NCBI GenBank assembly: GCA_017505535.1
Contig: JAFVPD010000030.1
Span: 291,273 to 355,272, forward strand
Reading direction: 5' to 3'
Source of the DNA: Muribaculaceae bacterium
Lineage (GTDB): Bacteria > Bacteroidota > Bacteroidia > Bacteroidales > Muribaculaceae
Length of the DNA: 64,000 nucleotides
Shown here piece after piece: positions 37,401 through 46,295 of this stretch. Each line of letters begins with the position of its first letter. The stretch's first letter is position 1. The translations under genes were made by a program, and so were the position numbers. Below the pieces are notes generated by a model, which was not told where the DNA came from, searched no databases, and was given only the letters and a program-made list of their open reading frames with translations.

Positions 37401-40400
37401 TTGGGGTGGCATTATGCGAAAAATGGATAACACCAATTTTGAACAATCAAATATTGAATATGTTCAATTCTGGCTTATGAATCCATTCCTTGATGAAGAT
37501 GTCACAAACCATGAAGGTGGTGATTTATACATAAACTTTGGGGAAATGAGTGAGGATATTCTCAAAGATGGATTGAAATCCTATGAGAATGGTCTGCCAA
37601 TTGACAATGACACTACAGCTCTTAAAACAACTGTGTGGGGACGTGTATCAGATCAAAACTCATTGACTTATGCATTTGACAACAATAGCGGTTCACGTAA
37701 ACGTCAAGACGTTGGTTTTGACGGCTTGCAAAACGATGAAGAATTTTTGTTCGGAGTATATGGCAATTACCTTGACCAATTGAGAATAAAATTGCCGGCA
37801 TCTACAATCGATGCTATGCAAGCCGACCAATTCTCGCCCCTTAACGACCCTGCCGGTGACAACTACCACTTCTTCCGTGGATATGATTATGATGAGCAAC
37901 GTTTGTCAATTCTTGAACGATACAAACATTACAATGGCGTTGAAGGCAACTCTTTATCTCCCGAAGACACTAATGAACCCTTGTATCAATCAGCTCGTAG
38001 CGTACCCGATGTTGAAGACATAAACCAAGATAACACATTGAACGAATATGAACGTTATTTTCAATATCACGTTTCTATTCGCCCCGAAGATTTAGTCGTA
38101 GGTAAAAACTTTATCACCGACAAACAAGTGTCAATGGTGCGCACTCGTGATGGTAAAGACACTGAGGTTGAATGGTATCAATTTAAAATTCCGTTGAACG
38201 AGTATGAAAAAATCGTCGGTTCAATCAACGATTTCTCTACCATACGTTTTGCTCGTATTTTCTTGACCGGCTTCAAACAAGTGACACACTTGAGATTTGC
38301 CACATTTGAACTTGTGCGAGGAGAATGGCGCAGCTACGACTTTAATCTCAATAATCGTGGAGATGCGCCTGCCGAAGGGCAACTAGACCTCTCGGTTGTA
38401 AACATCGAGGAAAATGCAGGACGTGAACCGGTAAACTATGTGTTACCTCCGGGAGTGTCACGTATTGTTGACCCGGGTCAATCACAAATTACACAACTCA
38501 ACGAGCAATCTATGATGATGAAAGTTGTAGGACTTCAAGCCGGCGATGCGCGTGGAGTATATCGCAACACCTCACTTGACTTGCGCAACTACAAACGTAT
38601 GCAAATGTGGGTTCACGCCGAAAAACTCATCGACGATATCACAAACCTCAAGTCGGGAGAATTATCGGTGTTCATTAGATTGGGTTCAGACGTAAAAAAC
38701 AACTACTACGAATATGAAGTCCCCCTATCTCTAACACCTGCGGGAAAATATAACACCTATTCAACAAGCGACCGCGCCATTGTATGGCCAACGTCTAACC
38801 GTCTCGATTTCAATCTACAAAGTCTTGTAAATCTCAAAAAAGAACGAAACGAGGCCAAACGTCAAGAAAATAGCACAGTGGGATTTGCCACATTATATAC
38901 CGGACGCGACCCTGATAACGAGCAGAACCGAATGGCCGTACTCGGAAATCCATCGTTAAGTGATGTCAGAGTTATATTGGTGGGAGTGCGCAACAATGCA
39001 AGCACAACCAAAGATGGAACTATATGGTTAAATGAACTCAAAGTTACCGATTTTGACAATAGCGGAGGCTGGGCTGCCAAGGCTAATGCCAATCTCAGCA
39101 TGTCAGATATTGCTACTCTTAATTTTGGGTCACACATTGAGACTGCAGGATTTGGTGGTGTCGACCAATCCCTCAACGACCGTCGTCTTGATGATTACGA
39201 ACAATACAACTTTGCAATTCAAGCCGATTTGGGCCGACTTCTTCCCGAAAAAGCCAAGCTCAAAGCTCCTATCTACTACTCTGTAACCAAAGAAAAAACA
39301 TCGCCCAAATACAACCCATTAGACCAAGATGTTCTATTACAAGAGGCTATAGATGAAGCTGACACAAAACAAGAAAAAGACTCTATTTCCGACTATGCAG
39401 TTGAGCGCTCTACTGTGCAAAGTTTCAGTATTTCCGGATTAAAATTTGATGTCAAGAGCAAAAACCCAATGCCTTGGGATCCGGCCAACTTCACGCTAAA
39501 CTTCTCGTTCAACAAACAAACCAAGCATGATCCAACAACAGAATATGAGTACACCAACGACTATCGAGGAAGTTTCCAATATAGCTACAACCCCTATGTC
39601 AAAGGTCTAAAACCATTCTCTTGGATTAAATCAAAAAACAAGAATCTGAAGTTCATAAAAGATTGGGAATTAAACTATTTACCCAACTCAATTTCATTCC
39701 TAACATCAATGTCTCGATATTACTATGAGCAACAAACTCGTAGTGAGGTTGATGTAATGTTCCAATTACCCGTTTCGGTAAGTAAAAACTTCCTATGGGA
39801 TCGTCAATTGGCCATAAATTGGAATCTCACAAAATCATTGAGTCTGTCGTTCAATTCCAACACCTCGGCCCGAATTGAAGAGCCGGTTGGCGCTGTCAAC
39901 AAAAAACTATTCCCCGATCAATATCGTGAATGGAAAGACACCGTATGGCAAAGCATCTTGCACATGGGTACACCCTATGCCTACAATCAAACATTTGTAG
40001 CAACCTACAAAGCTCCATTCAGCAAAATACCGGTGCTTGACTTCCTCACCGGTTCGGTTACTTACAACTCAACCTATAAGTGGGATCGTGGAGCCGATGT
40101 TGAAGGTCTTGACCTTGGAAATACCATAAGCAACCAAGCGTCATTAAACATGGACGGACGCATTAACTTTGAAACGTTCTACAACAAGATTCCATACCTT
40201 AAACAAGTAAATAAACGTTTTGCAAGTTCTACTCGACGCAATGCCCAATCCAACAAAAAGCCGAAGAAATTTGAGCGCACGTTCAAGTTGCTCCCCGATA
40301 CAACTCTCACAATCAAGCACAATCTACGCAACAAAAAAGTAAAAGTGACCGGTAAAACCACCGCCGGCAAACCTGTTGCAATTAAAATGGAAGTTGTTGA

Positions 40401-41919
40401 TGCCAATACCATCAAAGTGCTCAACCGAGGTGACGAAAACGTAAAATTTACAGTTGTTGAAATTCTCAAAGATGAAAAAAGCACTTGGCAAAACATTGGC
40501 GAATATGCCACACGTTTCATCATGATGCCTCGTAGCCTTTCAGTAAAATATCGTAAGACCAATACTCTTTCAATACCACTATTCTCGCCCGAAATAGGCA
40601 ACGTATTCGGCCAATCTCAAAGCTATGGGCCAATGGCTCCGGGTCTTGATTTTGCTTTTGGATTTGCCGGCGAAGAGTACATCTATGAAGCTAAAGACAG
40701 AGGTTGGCTCATTTGCGATGAAGATCAAACATCGCCCGCCGTATGGTCTAAAGCCAATGAATTAAACATTGAATTAAACATTGAGCCATTCAAAGGATTT
40801 AAAGTGCAACTAACAACTAATCGCACCGATAATCGCACTAATCAAATTCAATTCATGTATGATGAAATGCCTATTACTCGAAGCGGTAGTTACACCAAAA
40901 CCCATTGTGCCATCGCAACATCACTCAAAGGTAGTAGCGTTGACAACGGATACAATAGCGAAGCATTCAACACATTCTTAGGCAATATTCCCGTTATAGC
41001 CAACCGCATCAATAGCAGTTATAATGGCTTGACATACCCCAAAAACGGTTTCATGAAAGACAATGCACACGCAGGCATGCCTTTTGACCCCGAAGTAGGA
41101 ACTGTCAACTCATCAAGTAGCGACGTTCTCATTCCGGCATTTATTGCTGCCTACACCGGTGTCGATGCGTCTAAAATATACCTGGACCCATTCCCATCGT
41201 TCGCACATGTTCTTCCAAACTGGCGCGTCACCTACGACGGATTTATCAACCTGTGGAATATGCGCAAATGGTTCAAAACATTCTCTATCAAACATGCCTA
41301 TCAATGTACCTACTCAGTTGGTTCATATTCGTCATATCTAAATTGGATTAGCGCCGATGGTTCCAAATTAGGATTTACTCTTGACGAACTCACAGGACGA
41401 CCCATTCCATCATCACCCTATAACATTTCATCGGTTGCCATCACCGAGAAATTTGCGCCACTCATCGGGGTGAATTTCACATTGAAAAACGAATTAAATT
41501 TCAATGCCGAATATAAAGATAGCCGTACTCTTACACTTAATTCAAGTGCAGGACAACTCGTAGAAGCGACAACACGTGGCATCACAGTTGGCGCCGGATA
41601 TAAAATTGTCGGATTCAACTCAGTGCTCAAAATGAAAGGCTCGCAACAAGGAGTCAGCAACGACCTCACGTTGAATGCCGATGTTTCATACCAACACAGC
41701 CAAGCTCTCATTCGCAATATTGAAGAGAATTATGCTCAAGCCACCAACGGAACTCGCACAATCTCAATTAATCTCACAGCCAACTACACGATGAGCAAAC
41801 GTCTCACAATTGGTGCTTTCTTTGATCATCAAATCAACACTCCATTGGTATCTTCAAGTGCCTATCCAACCACCAATAGCAGCTACGGAATCTCATTCAA
41901 CCTCTCACTCGCCCGTTAA
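34462..41919 (+). CDS. sprA: Type IX secretion outer-membrane translocon SprA (Sov)
   Basis: A giant 2485-residue outer-membrane beta-barrel that forms the pore of the type IX secretion system. An N-terminal membrane segment and signal peptide end near FASAQ (~30). A Pro-rich linker follows, then characteristic regions such as AKEPFNVLDMNFALGPLEKI, GSVQIQMGIKSNKTDNP and QGSSYVDDFESTQTGIDLRS. The rest is made of beta strands rich in Asn/Thr/Tyr and ends in an outer-membrane-type tail (SYGISFNLSLAR). Length and position after ruvA fit SprA. Its presence implies that further T9SS genes lie elsewhere in the genome. Confidence 0.95.
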   Translation: MGKYLKKLSHKIYITIGCVIITCLISSLFASAQYYKSEMKAPAPANTTPPPSKQKGDSIEMRYEIQPTTPKNYDQLTKEAGPMDLKTPSNITTTAEYDFLTGCYVIRTKVGETDIATPFMLSADQYNNWQMRQSMQEYYRMRNAELFEKKAKEPFNVLDMNFALGPLEKIFGPGGVQLKTQGSVQIQMGIKSNKTDNPALPLNSRRKTYFDFDQKIQATIGASVGDKLKFNMTYNTDATFDFDSKNLKLQFEGKEDDIIKSIEAGNVSMTTGSSLIRGSTALFGVKTKLQFGKLTATALVSQQNSESKTVNTKGGVQTTDFSINCDEYDQNRHFFLSHFFRDNYDQFASKLPYVSSGVNITRIEVWVTNKSGNYNQSRNIVAFMDLAENKVLANNYWSPNMALDNPANSSNNLLSVIKEQYPDARNINTVTQALEPLSAYGIEGGKDYEKVESARLLSSSEYTLNSSLGYISIKSALNADEVLGVAFEYTYKGQVYQVGEFSGDITTTGNSLYVKMLKSTTVAPRLPMWDLMMKNVYSLGAYQIQKSKFKLNIKYLSDTTGTQINYLPVPGLNNQSLLQVMNLDRIDSNDESNPDGFFDYIEGYTVISSNGKIIFPVVEPFGSHLAKKINNPALASQYVYQELYDSTLVVARQFADKNKFILDGEYQASSGSQIRLNAMNVPRGSVVVTAGGVTLTENSDYTVDYSMGIVTITNQSIIDSGQSISVSLENQSMFSTQRKTLLGLDLQYAFNKDFNIGATMLHFSEKALTEKVNIGDEVINNSMWGLNLSYNNEFMWLTNLLNKIPTVNATAPSRVSITAEFAQLLPNQQKSGSNQGSSYVDDFESTQTGIDLRSPYSWFLASTPYEQGANAMFPEASLTNNIDYGKNRALLAWYYIDRMFTQKNSSLAPGYIKSDLKQLSNPYVREVTSREIFPGRELNYGESSTIQTLNLSFYPEERGPYNLDATNIDEQGRLLYPEKRWGGIMRKMDNTNFEQSNIEYVQFWLMNPFLDEDVTNHEGGDLYINFGEMSEDILKDGLKSYENGLPIDNDTTALKTTVWGRVSDQNSLTYAFDNNSGSRKRQDVGFDGLQNDEEFLFGVYGNYLDQLRIKLPASTIDAMQADQFSPLNDPAGDNYHFFRGYDYDEQRLSILERYKHYNGVEGNSLSPEDTNEPLYQSARSVPDVEDINQDNTLNEYERYFQYHVSIRPEDLVVGKNFITDKQVSMVRTRDGKDTEVEWYQFKIPLNEYEKIVGSINDFSTIRFARIFLTGFKQVTHLRFATFELVRGEWRSYDFNLNNRGDAPAEGQLDLSVVNIEENAGREPVNYVLPPGVSRIVDPGQSQITQLNEQSMMMKVVGLQAGDARGVYRNTSLDLRNYKRMQMWVHAEKLIDDITNLKSGELSVFIRLGSDVKNNYYEYEVPLSLTPAGKYNTYSTSDRAIVWPTSNRLDFNLQSLVNLKKERNEAKRQENSTVGFATLYTGRDPDNEQNRMAVLGNPSLSDVRVILVGVRNNASTTKDGTIWLNELKVTDFDNSGGWAAKANANLSMSDIATLNFGSHIETAGFGGVDQSLNDRRLDDYEQYNFAIQADLGRLLPEKAKLKAPIYYSVTKEKTSPKYNPLDQDVLLQEAIDEADTKQEKDSISDYAVERSTVQSFSISGLKFDVKSKNPMPWDPANFTLNFSFNKQTKHDPTTEYEYTNDYRGSFQYSYNPYVKGLKPFSWIKSKNKNLKFIKDWELNYLPNSISFLTSMSRYYYEQQTRSEVDVMFQLPVSVSKNFLWDRQLAINWNLTKSLSLSFNSNTSARIEEPVGAVNKKLFPDQYREWKDTVWQSILHMGTPYAYNQTFVATYKAPFSKIPVLDFLTGSVTYNSTYKWDRGADVEGLDLGNTISNQASLNMDGRINFETFYNKIPYLKQVNKRFASSTRRNAQSNKKPKKFERTFKLLPDTTLTIKHNLRNKKVKVTGKTTAGKPVAIKMEVVDANTIKVLNRGDENVKFTVVEILKDEKSTWQNIGEYATRFIMMPRSLSVKYRKTNTLSIPLFSPEIGNVFGQSQSYGPMAPGLDFAFGFAGEEYIYEAKDRGWLICDEDQTSPAVWSKANELNIELNIEPFKGFKVQLTTNRTDNRTNQIQFMYDEMPITRSGSYTKTHCAIATSLKGSSVDNGYNSEAFNTFLGNIPVIANRINSSYNGLTYPKNGFMKDNAHAGMPFDPEVGTVNSSSSDVLIPAFIAAYTGVDASKIYLDPFPSFAHVLPNWRVTYDGFINLWNMRKWFKTFSIKHAYQCTYSVGSYSSYLNWISADGSKLGFTLDELTGRPIPSSPYNISSVAITEKFAPLIGVNFTLKNELNFNAEYKDSRTLTLNSSAGQLVEATTRGITVGAGYKIVGFNSVLKMKGSQQGVSNDLTLNADVSYQHSQALIRNIEENYAQATNGTRTISINLTANYTMSKRLTIGAFFDHQINTPLVSSSAYPTTNSSYGISFNLSLAR

Positions 41920-41942
41920 TATCGGACATATTTTCAGTTCTA

Positions 41943-41976
41943 TTTTAGGTCCTATATGAACATATAAGACTTAAAA
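41943..41976 (+). terminator. Imperfect hairpin after sprA
   Basis: TTTTAGGTCCTATATG and CATATAAGACTTAAAA pair with three mismatches around AA. Confidence 0.5.
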
Positions 41977-41989
41977 TAATGCTAAATAA

Positions 41990-42021
41990 TTTGCTTGTTT
42001 TATACCAATTCAATAACTTTG
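41990..42021 (+). promoter_or_regulatory. Promoter of the small secreted protein gene (and perhaps pulA)
   Basis: TTTG (41990-41993), exactly 20 bp, TAACTTTG (42014-42021), 26 bases before the start codon. Confidence 0.8.
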
Positions 42022-42047
42022 CTCTACAATAGAAATTTGTAGAGATT

Positions 42048-42350
42048 ATGAAACGGTTATTATTGTACATCACCCTATCATTAGCAATCGGCACCACAGC
42101 GATTGCCTCTCATGATATAGAGTCAATCGACCGTGAAATCACATTCACCACCTCGGTCAGAGCTTCACAAGGGCACATCATTTTAAGCTCATCGGAAAGC
42201 CGACCCATCACATTCCACATCTACTCGATTATCGGGCAATTGGTGAAAAGCGTTACCGTATCATCGGAATCGGAAACAATCATAGAAATGCCTCGTGGCT
42301 ACTATATTGTGAAATGTGAAAAGTGGACTAAACAAGTGATTGTGAAATAA
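42048..42350 (+). CDS. Small secreted protein resembling a lone type IX sorting domain
   Basis: 100 residues: signal peptide (MKRLLLYITLSLAIGTTAIA) and then only ~75 residues of beta sandwich. ITFHIYSIIGQLVKSVTV and IEMPRGYYIVKCEKWTKQVI follow the pattern of type A T9SS C-terminal domains (an IYsiiGqlv strand, a polar turn, the GyYivk strand and a Lys-Val-Val-like end). A DUF3244-like small protein is the alternative. There is no cargo domain. It sits between sprA and pulA and lies 42 bases before pulA without an intervening terminator. Confidence 0.6.
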   Translation: MKRLLLYITLSLAIGTTAIASHDIESIDREITFTTSVRASQGHIILSSSESRPITFHIYSIIGQLVKSVTVSSESETIIEMPRGYYIVKCEKWTKQVIVK

Positions 42351-42392
42351 TGCACAATTAAAGAAATTACTTAAATTTATTATAACTACCAA

Positions 42393-44414
42393 ATGAAAAT
42401 AAGCCTCATGAATCTGTGCACCGGTACTCTAATTTCCGGAGCATTGTTATGTGGAGCTATGGCATTAAACGCTGAAAACAGTATGGAATCAAGCTACGCT
42501 TCACTACCCGCCTATGCCGGCGAAGATCTTGAACTAACAGTAAATAATAGTGGCACTCACTTCCGCCTATGGTCACCTCAAGCCACAGCTGCTCGTGTGA
42601 TAATTTACGACACCGACCGCAACACTGCGCCAACAGCACAACTCAACATGACTCGTGGACTACAAGGTACTTGGACAGCATCTGTTGCCGATAAATTGTA
42701 TGGAAAATTCTACACTTTCCAAATACAACACAACGGGAAATGGCTTGATGAAACTCCCGGTGTGTGGGCCAAAGCAGTAGGAACCAATGGACGACGTGCT
42801 GCAATCATTGACTTCGCCACAACCAACCCCAACGGTTGGGAAAATGACAAAGGTCCCAAAATCGGAAGCATTGCCGATGTTATCATCTATGAAATGCACC
42901 ATCGTGATTTTTCGGTACACACAACATCGGGGATCGTAAACAAAGGTAAATTCCTCGCTCTCACCGAACAAGGTACTCGCTCATCACTTGGCGACAAAAC
43001 CGGTATTGACCACTTAAAGGAATTAGGCATTACCCACGTCCACATTCTCCCATCATACGACTACAATAGTGTTGATGAAAGCCAACTCCCATCAAACAAA
43101 TACAATTGGGGATATGACCCGTATAACTACAATGCACCCGAAGGGTCTTACTCAACCAATCCCTCTAATCCGGCCACTCGCATTCTTGAAATGAAGCAAA
43201 TGATTAAGGCTCTTCACGACGCCGGTATTGGTGTTATTATGGACGTTGTTTATAACCACACTGCCAACAATGATGACTCTAACTTCTCACTAACAGCTCC
43301 CGGATACTACTATCGCTATCGTCAAGATGGCAGTTATAGCGATGCTTCAGGCTGTGGTAACGAAACTGCATCAGAACACGAACAAATGCGCAACTACATT
43401 GTAAATTCAGTAAAATATTGGGCCGAAGAATATCACATCGATGGATTCCGTTTCGACCTTATGGCAATCCACGACACTGAAACGATGAACAAAGTTGCTA
43501 AGACTCTCAAAGAAGTTAACCCTCAAATCTTTGTATATGGCGAAGGTTGGACATGTGGCGACTCTCCCCTACCTGTTGAACACCGTGCGCTAAAAGAAAA
43601 CGTTGCAAAGATGGAAGGCATTGCTGTTTTCAGCGACGACCTTCGTGATGCCGTAAAAGGACACTATAGCAATGCTGCCGACCGTGGTTTTGCAACAGGC
43701 AAACCCGGCAATGAAGAAACAGTGAAAATTGGTATCGTTGCATCAACCGCCCATCCTCAAGTAGATTATTCTAAGGGCAACAACTCTAAATTTGCCTACG
43801 CATCAGCTCCTACTCAAATCATCAACTACGTATCATGCCACGATGATTTCAGCCTCACCGACAAACTACACATTTCAATGGAAGGCTCAAGCGAAGATGA
43901 AATGATGCGTGCTGCTCGATTGGCACAAACAATCGTATTCACATCTCAAGGCACTCCTTTTATGTTTGCCGGCGAAGAAATCTTCCGTGACAAAAAAGGC
44001 ATTCACAACACCTATAACAGACCCGACTCGGTTAATGCTATCGATTGGACTTTGAAAAACAAAAATGCGGAGCAATTCAACTATTACTGCGAATTAACAA
44101 AACTGCGCAAAGCTCACCCTGCTTTCCGCATGACTACCGCAGAAGCGATTGCCAAACACATCGTTTTTGACAAAGTTGAAGGCGACAACCTCATCTCATA
44201 CTCTATCAAAGACAATGCAAACGGAGATGAATGGAAAGAAATCAAACTTGTATTTAATGGTTCGACCGATGCTCGCGAAGTTAAAATCAAAAAAGGCGAA
44301 TGGACTATCATCGCTCAAGATGGCCAACTCAAAGCCGACGGAATGGGAACAACCAAAGGTGGCAAAATGACTATCGCTCCAACCTCAGCCCTAATCCTTG
44401 CAAGAGTAAAATAA
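42393..44414 (+). CDS. pulA: Type I pullulanase (GH13_14) with CBM48
   Basis: Cleaves alpha-1,6 branch points in pullulan and starch, 673 residues. Signal peptide-like start (ISGALLCGAMALNA), CBM48 module (~45-140, FRLWSPQATAARVIIYDTD), then the GH13 barrel with the type I pullulanase signature YNWGYDPYNYNAPEGSYS. Catalytic residues are in GFRFDLMAIHD (nucleophile Asp), VYGEGWTCGD (Glu) and NYVSCHDDFSLTDKL (Asp). DVVYNHT is region I. Export is predicted; a Cys at the end of the signal region leaves a lipoprotein possible, but the lipobox is poor. Confidence 0.93.
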   Translation: MKISLMNLCTGTLISGALLCGAMALNAENSMESSYASLPAYAGEDLELTVNNSGTHFRLWSPQATAARVIIYDTDRNTAPTAQLNMTRGLQGTWTASVADKLYGKFYTFQIQHNGKWLDETPGVWAKAVGTNGRRAAIIDFATTNPNGWENDKGPKIGSIADVIIYEMHHRDFSVHTTSGIVNKGKFLALTEQGTRSSLGDKTGIDHLKELGITHVHILPSYDYNSVDESQLPSNKYNWGYDPYNYNAPEGSYSTNPSNPATRILEMKQMIKALHDAGIGVIMDVVYNHTANNDDSNFSLTAPGYYYRYRQDGSYSDASGCGNETASEHEQMRNYIVNSVKYWAEEYHIDGFRFDLMAIHDTETMNKVAKTLKEVNPQIFVYGEGWTCGDSPLPVEHRALKENVAKMEGIAVFSDDLRDAVKGHYSNAADRGFATGKPGNEETVKIGIVASTAHPQVDYSKGNNSKFAYASAPTQIINYVSCHDDFSLTDKLHISMEGSSEDEMMRAARLAQTIVFTSQGTPFMFAGEEIFRDKKGIHNTYNRPDSVNAIDWTLKNKNAEQFNYYCELTKLRKAHPAFRMTTAEAIAKHIVFDKVEGDNLISYSIKDNANGDEWKEIKLVFNGSTDAREVKIKKGEWTIIAQDGQLKADGMGTTKGGKMTIAPTSALILARVK

Positions 44415-44438
44415 TGATAAAAACATTATATAACGACA

Positions 44439-44472
44439 AACACAGCAAGCCAGGTGGCTTGCTGTGTCTTTT
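44439..44472 (+). terminator. Terminator after pulA
   Basis: CACAGCAAGCC pairs with GGCTTGCTGTG around a short loop, followed by TCTTTTATTT. Confidence 0.9.
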
Positions 44473-44513
44473 ATTTCAATAATTCAATCTAAATTTTACC
44501 CCTTCAATTAATT

Positions 44514-44945
44514 ATGGAAAATTTACTTTTAAAAGCTACAGCCATTGCAATTGAAGCTCACAGAGGACAAGTTGACAAAACAGGAATGCCATACTTGGGT
44601 CATATTATGCGAGTAATGAATGCCGGAAGAACCATTGATGAAAAAATTTGTGGAGTTCTACATGATTTAGTTGAAGATACCGACTGGACTTTTGAACAAT
44701 TAAAGGAAGAAGGCTTCCCAATTCATATCATTGAAGCCCTGCGATGCGTAACTAAATTATCTGATGATGAGCCTTACAACGACTTTATCAAGCGCATAAA
44801 AATAAATCCGTTAGCCGTAGCCGTAAAAATCAATGACCTTACCGACAATATGGACATTCGCCGACTAAACGATATCACCGAATCTGATATTAATCGACTC
44901 AAAAAATATCATTCAGCATATAAAGAATTAACACAAAATGGGTAA
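44514..44945 (+). CDS. Small HD-domain alarmone-hydrolase-like protein
   Basis: 143 residues matching the hydrolase half of RelA/SpoT proteins: AIEAHRGQVDKTGMPYLGHI (first His), VLHDLVEDTDWTFEQL (HD pair and the E-D motif) and VKINDLTDNM (late Asp). The synthetase and regulatory domains are missing, so it resembles a small alarmone hydrolase (Mesh1 type) that could degrade (p)ppGpp. The HD fold also hosts other phosphohydrolases, so substrate is inferred. Transcribed alone, with its own terminator. Confidence 0.78.
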   Translation: MENLLLKATAIAIEAHRGQVDKTGMPYLGHIMRVMNAGRTIDEKICGVLHDLVEDTDWTFEQLKEEGFPIHIIEALRCVTKLSDDEPYNDFIKRIKINPLAVAVKINDLTDNMDIRRLNDITESDINRLKKYHSAYKELTQNG

Positions 44946-44952
44946 AACCGGC

Positions 44953-44991
44953 AAATAGGGACCTCCAAGTATTTCGGAGATATCCCTATTT
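44953..44991. terminator. Terminator between the HD gene and the ECF operon
   Basis: AAATAGGGA and CTCC pair with GGAG and TCCCTATTT, with a small bulge. Confidence 0.8.
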
Positions 44992-45015
44992 ACAACAACT
45001 TGTTATATTACTATA

Positions 45016-45597
45016 TTAATTTGCTCTTAATTCATTGATTTGTTTTAGGATCTCATCTAGGCGAGCAAACATTTTTCTTTTTCTAACAAACTCCAATATC
45101 GTTGCGGCTAAGACAAACACCCCATAATATATCATTGTTCCTGCGTGAAATGTATAATTGGTTATTAAGCCAATAAACATTATAAACATAAACAACGCAG
45201 GAATAGCCATTACCCATGTGACAATATTAAAGAACTTCTTAAATCGTAACACTCGCTCCATTGCATCTACAAAACCCATATCCATAAGTTCTTTTGGTTT
45301 TAAAATGCGATAAGCTTGATAATGCAAAAAAACTTCAATACCTAATGCAATTAACACAAACAAAACGAATGTCCAATGAGCTTTATACAATAACAATAAT
45401 GACATCATCAATGGACAAACCAATAGCGTAATGATAAAGTACCTTCTTTGAACTTTTTCAACATAAGATATTTTTTGCGTCATAGATTCTTTTATAAGCG
45501 TTTCATTTATAATCTTTTGTTTTTCTAATTTTTCAGCAAGGAGGATAAATTGTTCTTTTACGTCTTGCAATTCTCCCATTTCTATTACTTGTGTCAT
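45016..45597 (-). CDS. Membrane protein co-transcribed with the ECF sigma factor
   Basis: 193 residues: a ~50-residue cytoplasmic helical start (QDVKEQFILLAEKLEKQKII), four predicted membrane helices (for example YFIITLLVCPLMMSLLLLY and TWVMAIPALFMFIMFIGLIT) and a charged C-terminal helix (ARLDEILKQINELRAN). It lacks the Zn-binding HxxxCxxC anti-sigma motif and any FecR-like domain. Being 12 bases behind the sigma gene, it may still control it at the membrane; this is inference from position only. Confidence 0.65.
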   Translation of the reverse strand: MTQVIEMGELQDVKEQFILLAEKLEKQKIINETLIKESMTQKISYVEKVQRRYFIITLLVCPLMMSLLLLYKAHWTFVLFVLIALGIEVFLHYQAYRILKPKELMDMGFVDAMERVLRFKKFFNIVTWVMAIPALFMFIMFIGLITNYTFHAGTMIYYGVFVLAATILEFVRKRKMFARLDEILKQINELRAN

Positions 45598-45609
45598 AAT
45601 GTGTAGATT

Positions 45610-46092
45610 TTAGTTGTTCGACATAGTTTTTAGTTGTTCTTTTATACGATATAAACGAGTGGTGACATTTGCAATAGTTAACCCCATTACATTTGCAATA
45701 TCTTGATAACTCATATTTTCAAGCCACAATAAAATTATTGCTCTATCAAATACATCTAAACGATTAATTCTATTATAAAGCATTTGAATCTGCTTACTTT
45801 TCACATCGGTATCGTTATATAAATCAATATCCATTGTTAAAGGGATTGTTTGTACCCTTCGCTTCTTCTTTCGTTCTTGTGTGTTGCATGTATTAAGGCT
45901 GACACGCCAAACCCATGTTTTAACCTCACTTTCACCTCTAAAAGATTTATACCCATTCCATAAATTAATGAGTATTTCTTGAAAAAGGTCGTTTACCTCA
46001 TCTGAATCCTTTGAGAAGAAATAACAAACGGTATAGATTGTTTTCTTCTGCCGTTCAATCATTTTGGTGAACTCAAATTCTACATTATCCAT
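45610..46092 (-). CDS. ECF-type RNA polymerase sigma factor
   Basis: 160 residues. Region 2 is in the first half (YFFSKDSDEVNDLFQEILIN, then WNGYKSF and EVKTWVWRVSLNTC), and region 4 in the second (NRLDVFDRAIILLWLENMSY, DIANVMGLTIANVTTRLYRI). It lacks regions 1 and 3, as expected for the ECF group. Downstream lies its membrane partner. The upstream region carries a likely self-recognised promoter, and a mobile element sits just beyond that. Confidence 0.9.
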   Translation of the reverse strand: MDNVEFEFTKMIERQKKTIYTVCYFFSKDSDEVNDLFQEILINLWNGYKSFRGESEVKTWVWRVSLNTCNTQERKKKRRVQTIPLTMDIDLYNDTDVKSKQIQMLYNRINRLDVFDRAIILLWLENMSYQDIANVMGLTIANVTTRLYRIKEQLKTMSNN

Positions 46093-46120
46093 TGCTGTCT
46101 TATTTTAAGTTTCTACACAT

Positions 46121-46148
46121 TAGACGCCGAACTCTCTTATTCCTTTCA
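46121..46148 (-). promoter_or_regulatory. Possible ECF-type autoregulated promoter
   Basis: Minus strand: TGAAAG (-35 like, 46143-46148), about 16 bp, CGTCTA (-10 like, 46121-46126), with CGTC the usual ECF -10 core. It lies 29 bases upstream of the sigma gene. The mobile element ends about 20 bp further upstream, so the promoter appears intact. Confidence 0.5.
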
Positions 46149-46165
46149 TTTTTCTATAAAAAAAT

Positions 46166-46287
46166 ATTACTGTCCGATAAAATGTTTACTTTTGCTTATG
46201 GTTATATTTTAGTGTGGTAACTCAAAGATAACCAAAAAGGACTGATTCCTGCGAATGGAACCAGTCCAAATTTTTTATTCTATCAAA
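46166..46287 (+). mobile_element. Left end of a decayed IS4-type element
   Basis: Starts with ACTGTCCGATAAAA, the inverse of TTTTATCGGACAGT at 49714-49727. It contains a leader hairpin (GGACTGATTCC with GGAACCAGTCC, about 46229-46258) that may shield the transposase gene from outside transcription. The transposase start and centre that should follow are missing. Confidence 0.65.
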
Positions 46288-46295
46288 AAAAGTTT
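46288..46295. repeat. Left target-site duplication of the IS1595-type transposon
   Basis: AAAAGTTT, identical to 49085-49092; an 8 bp duplication is usual for IS1595. Confidence 0.85.
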
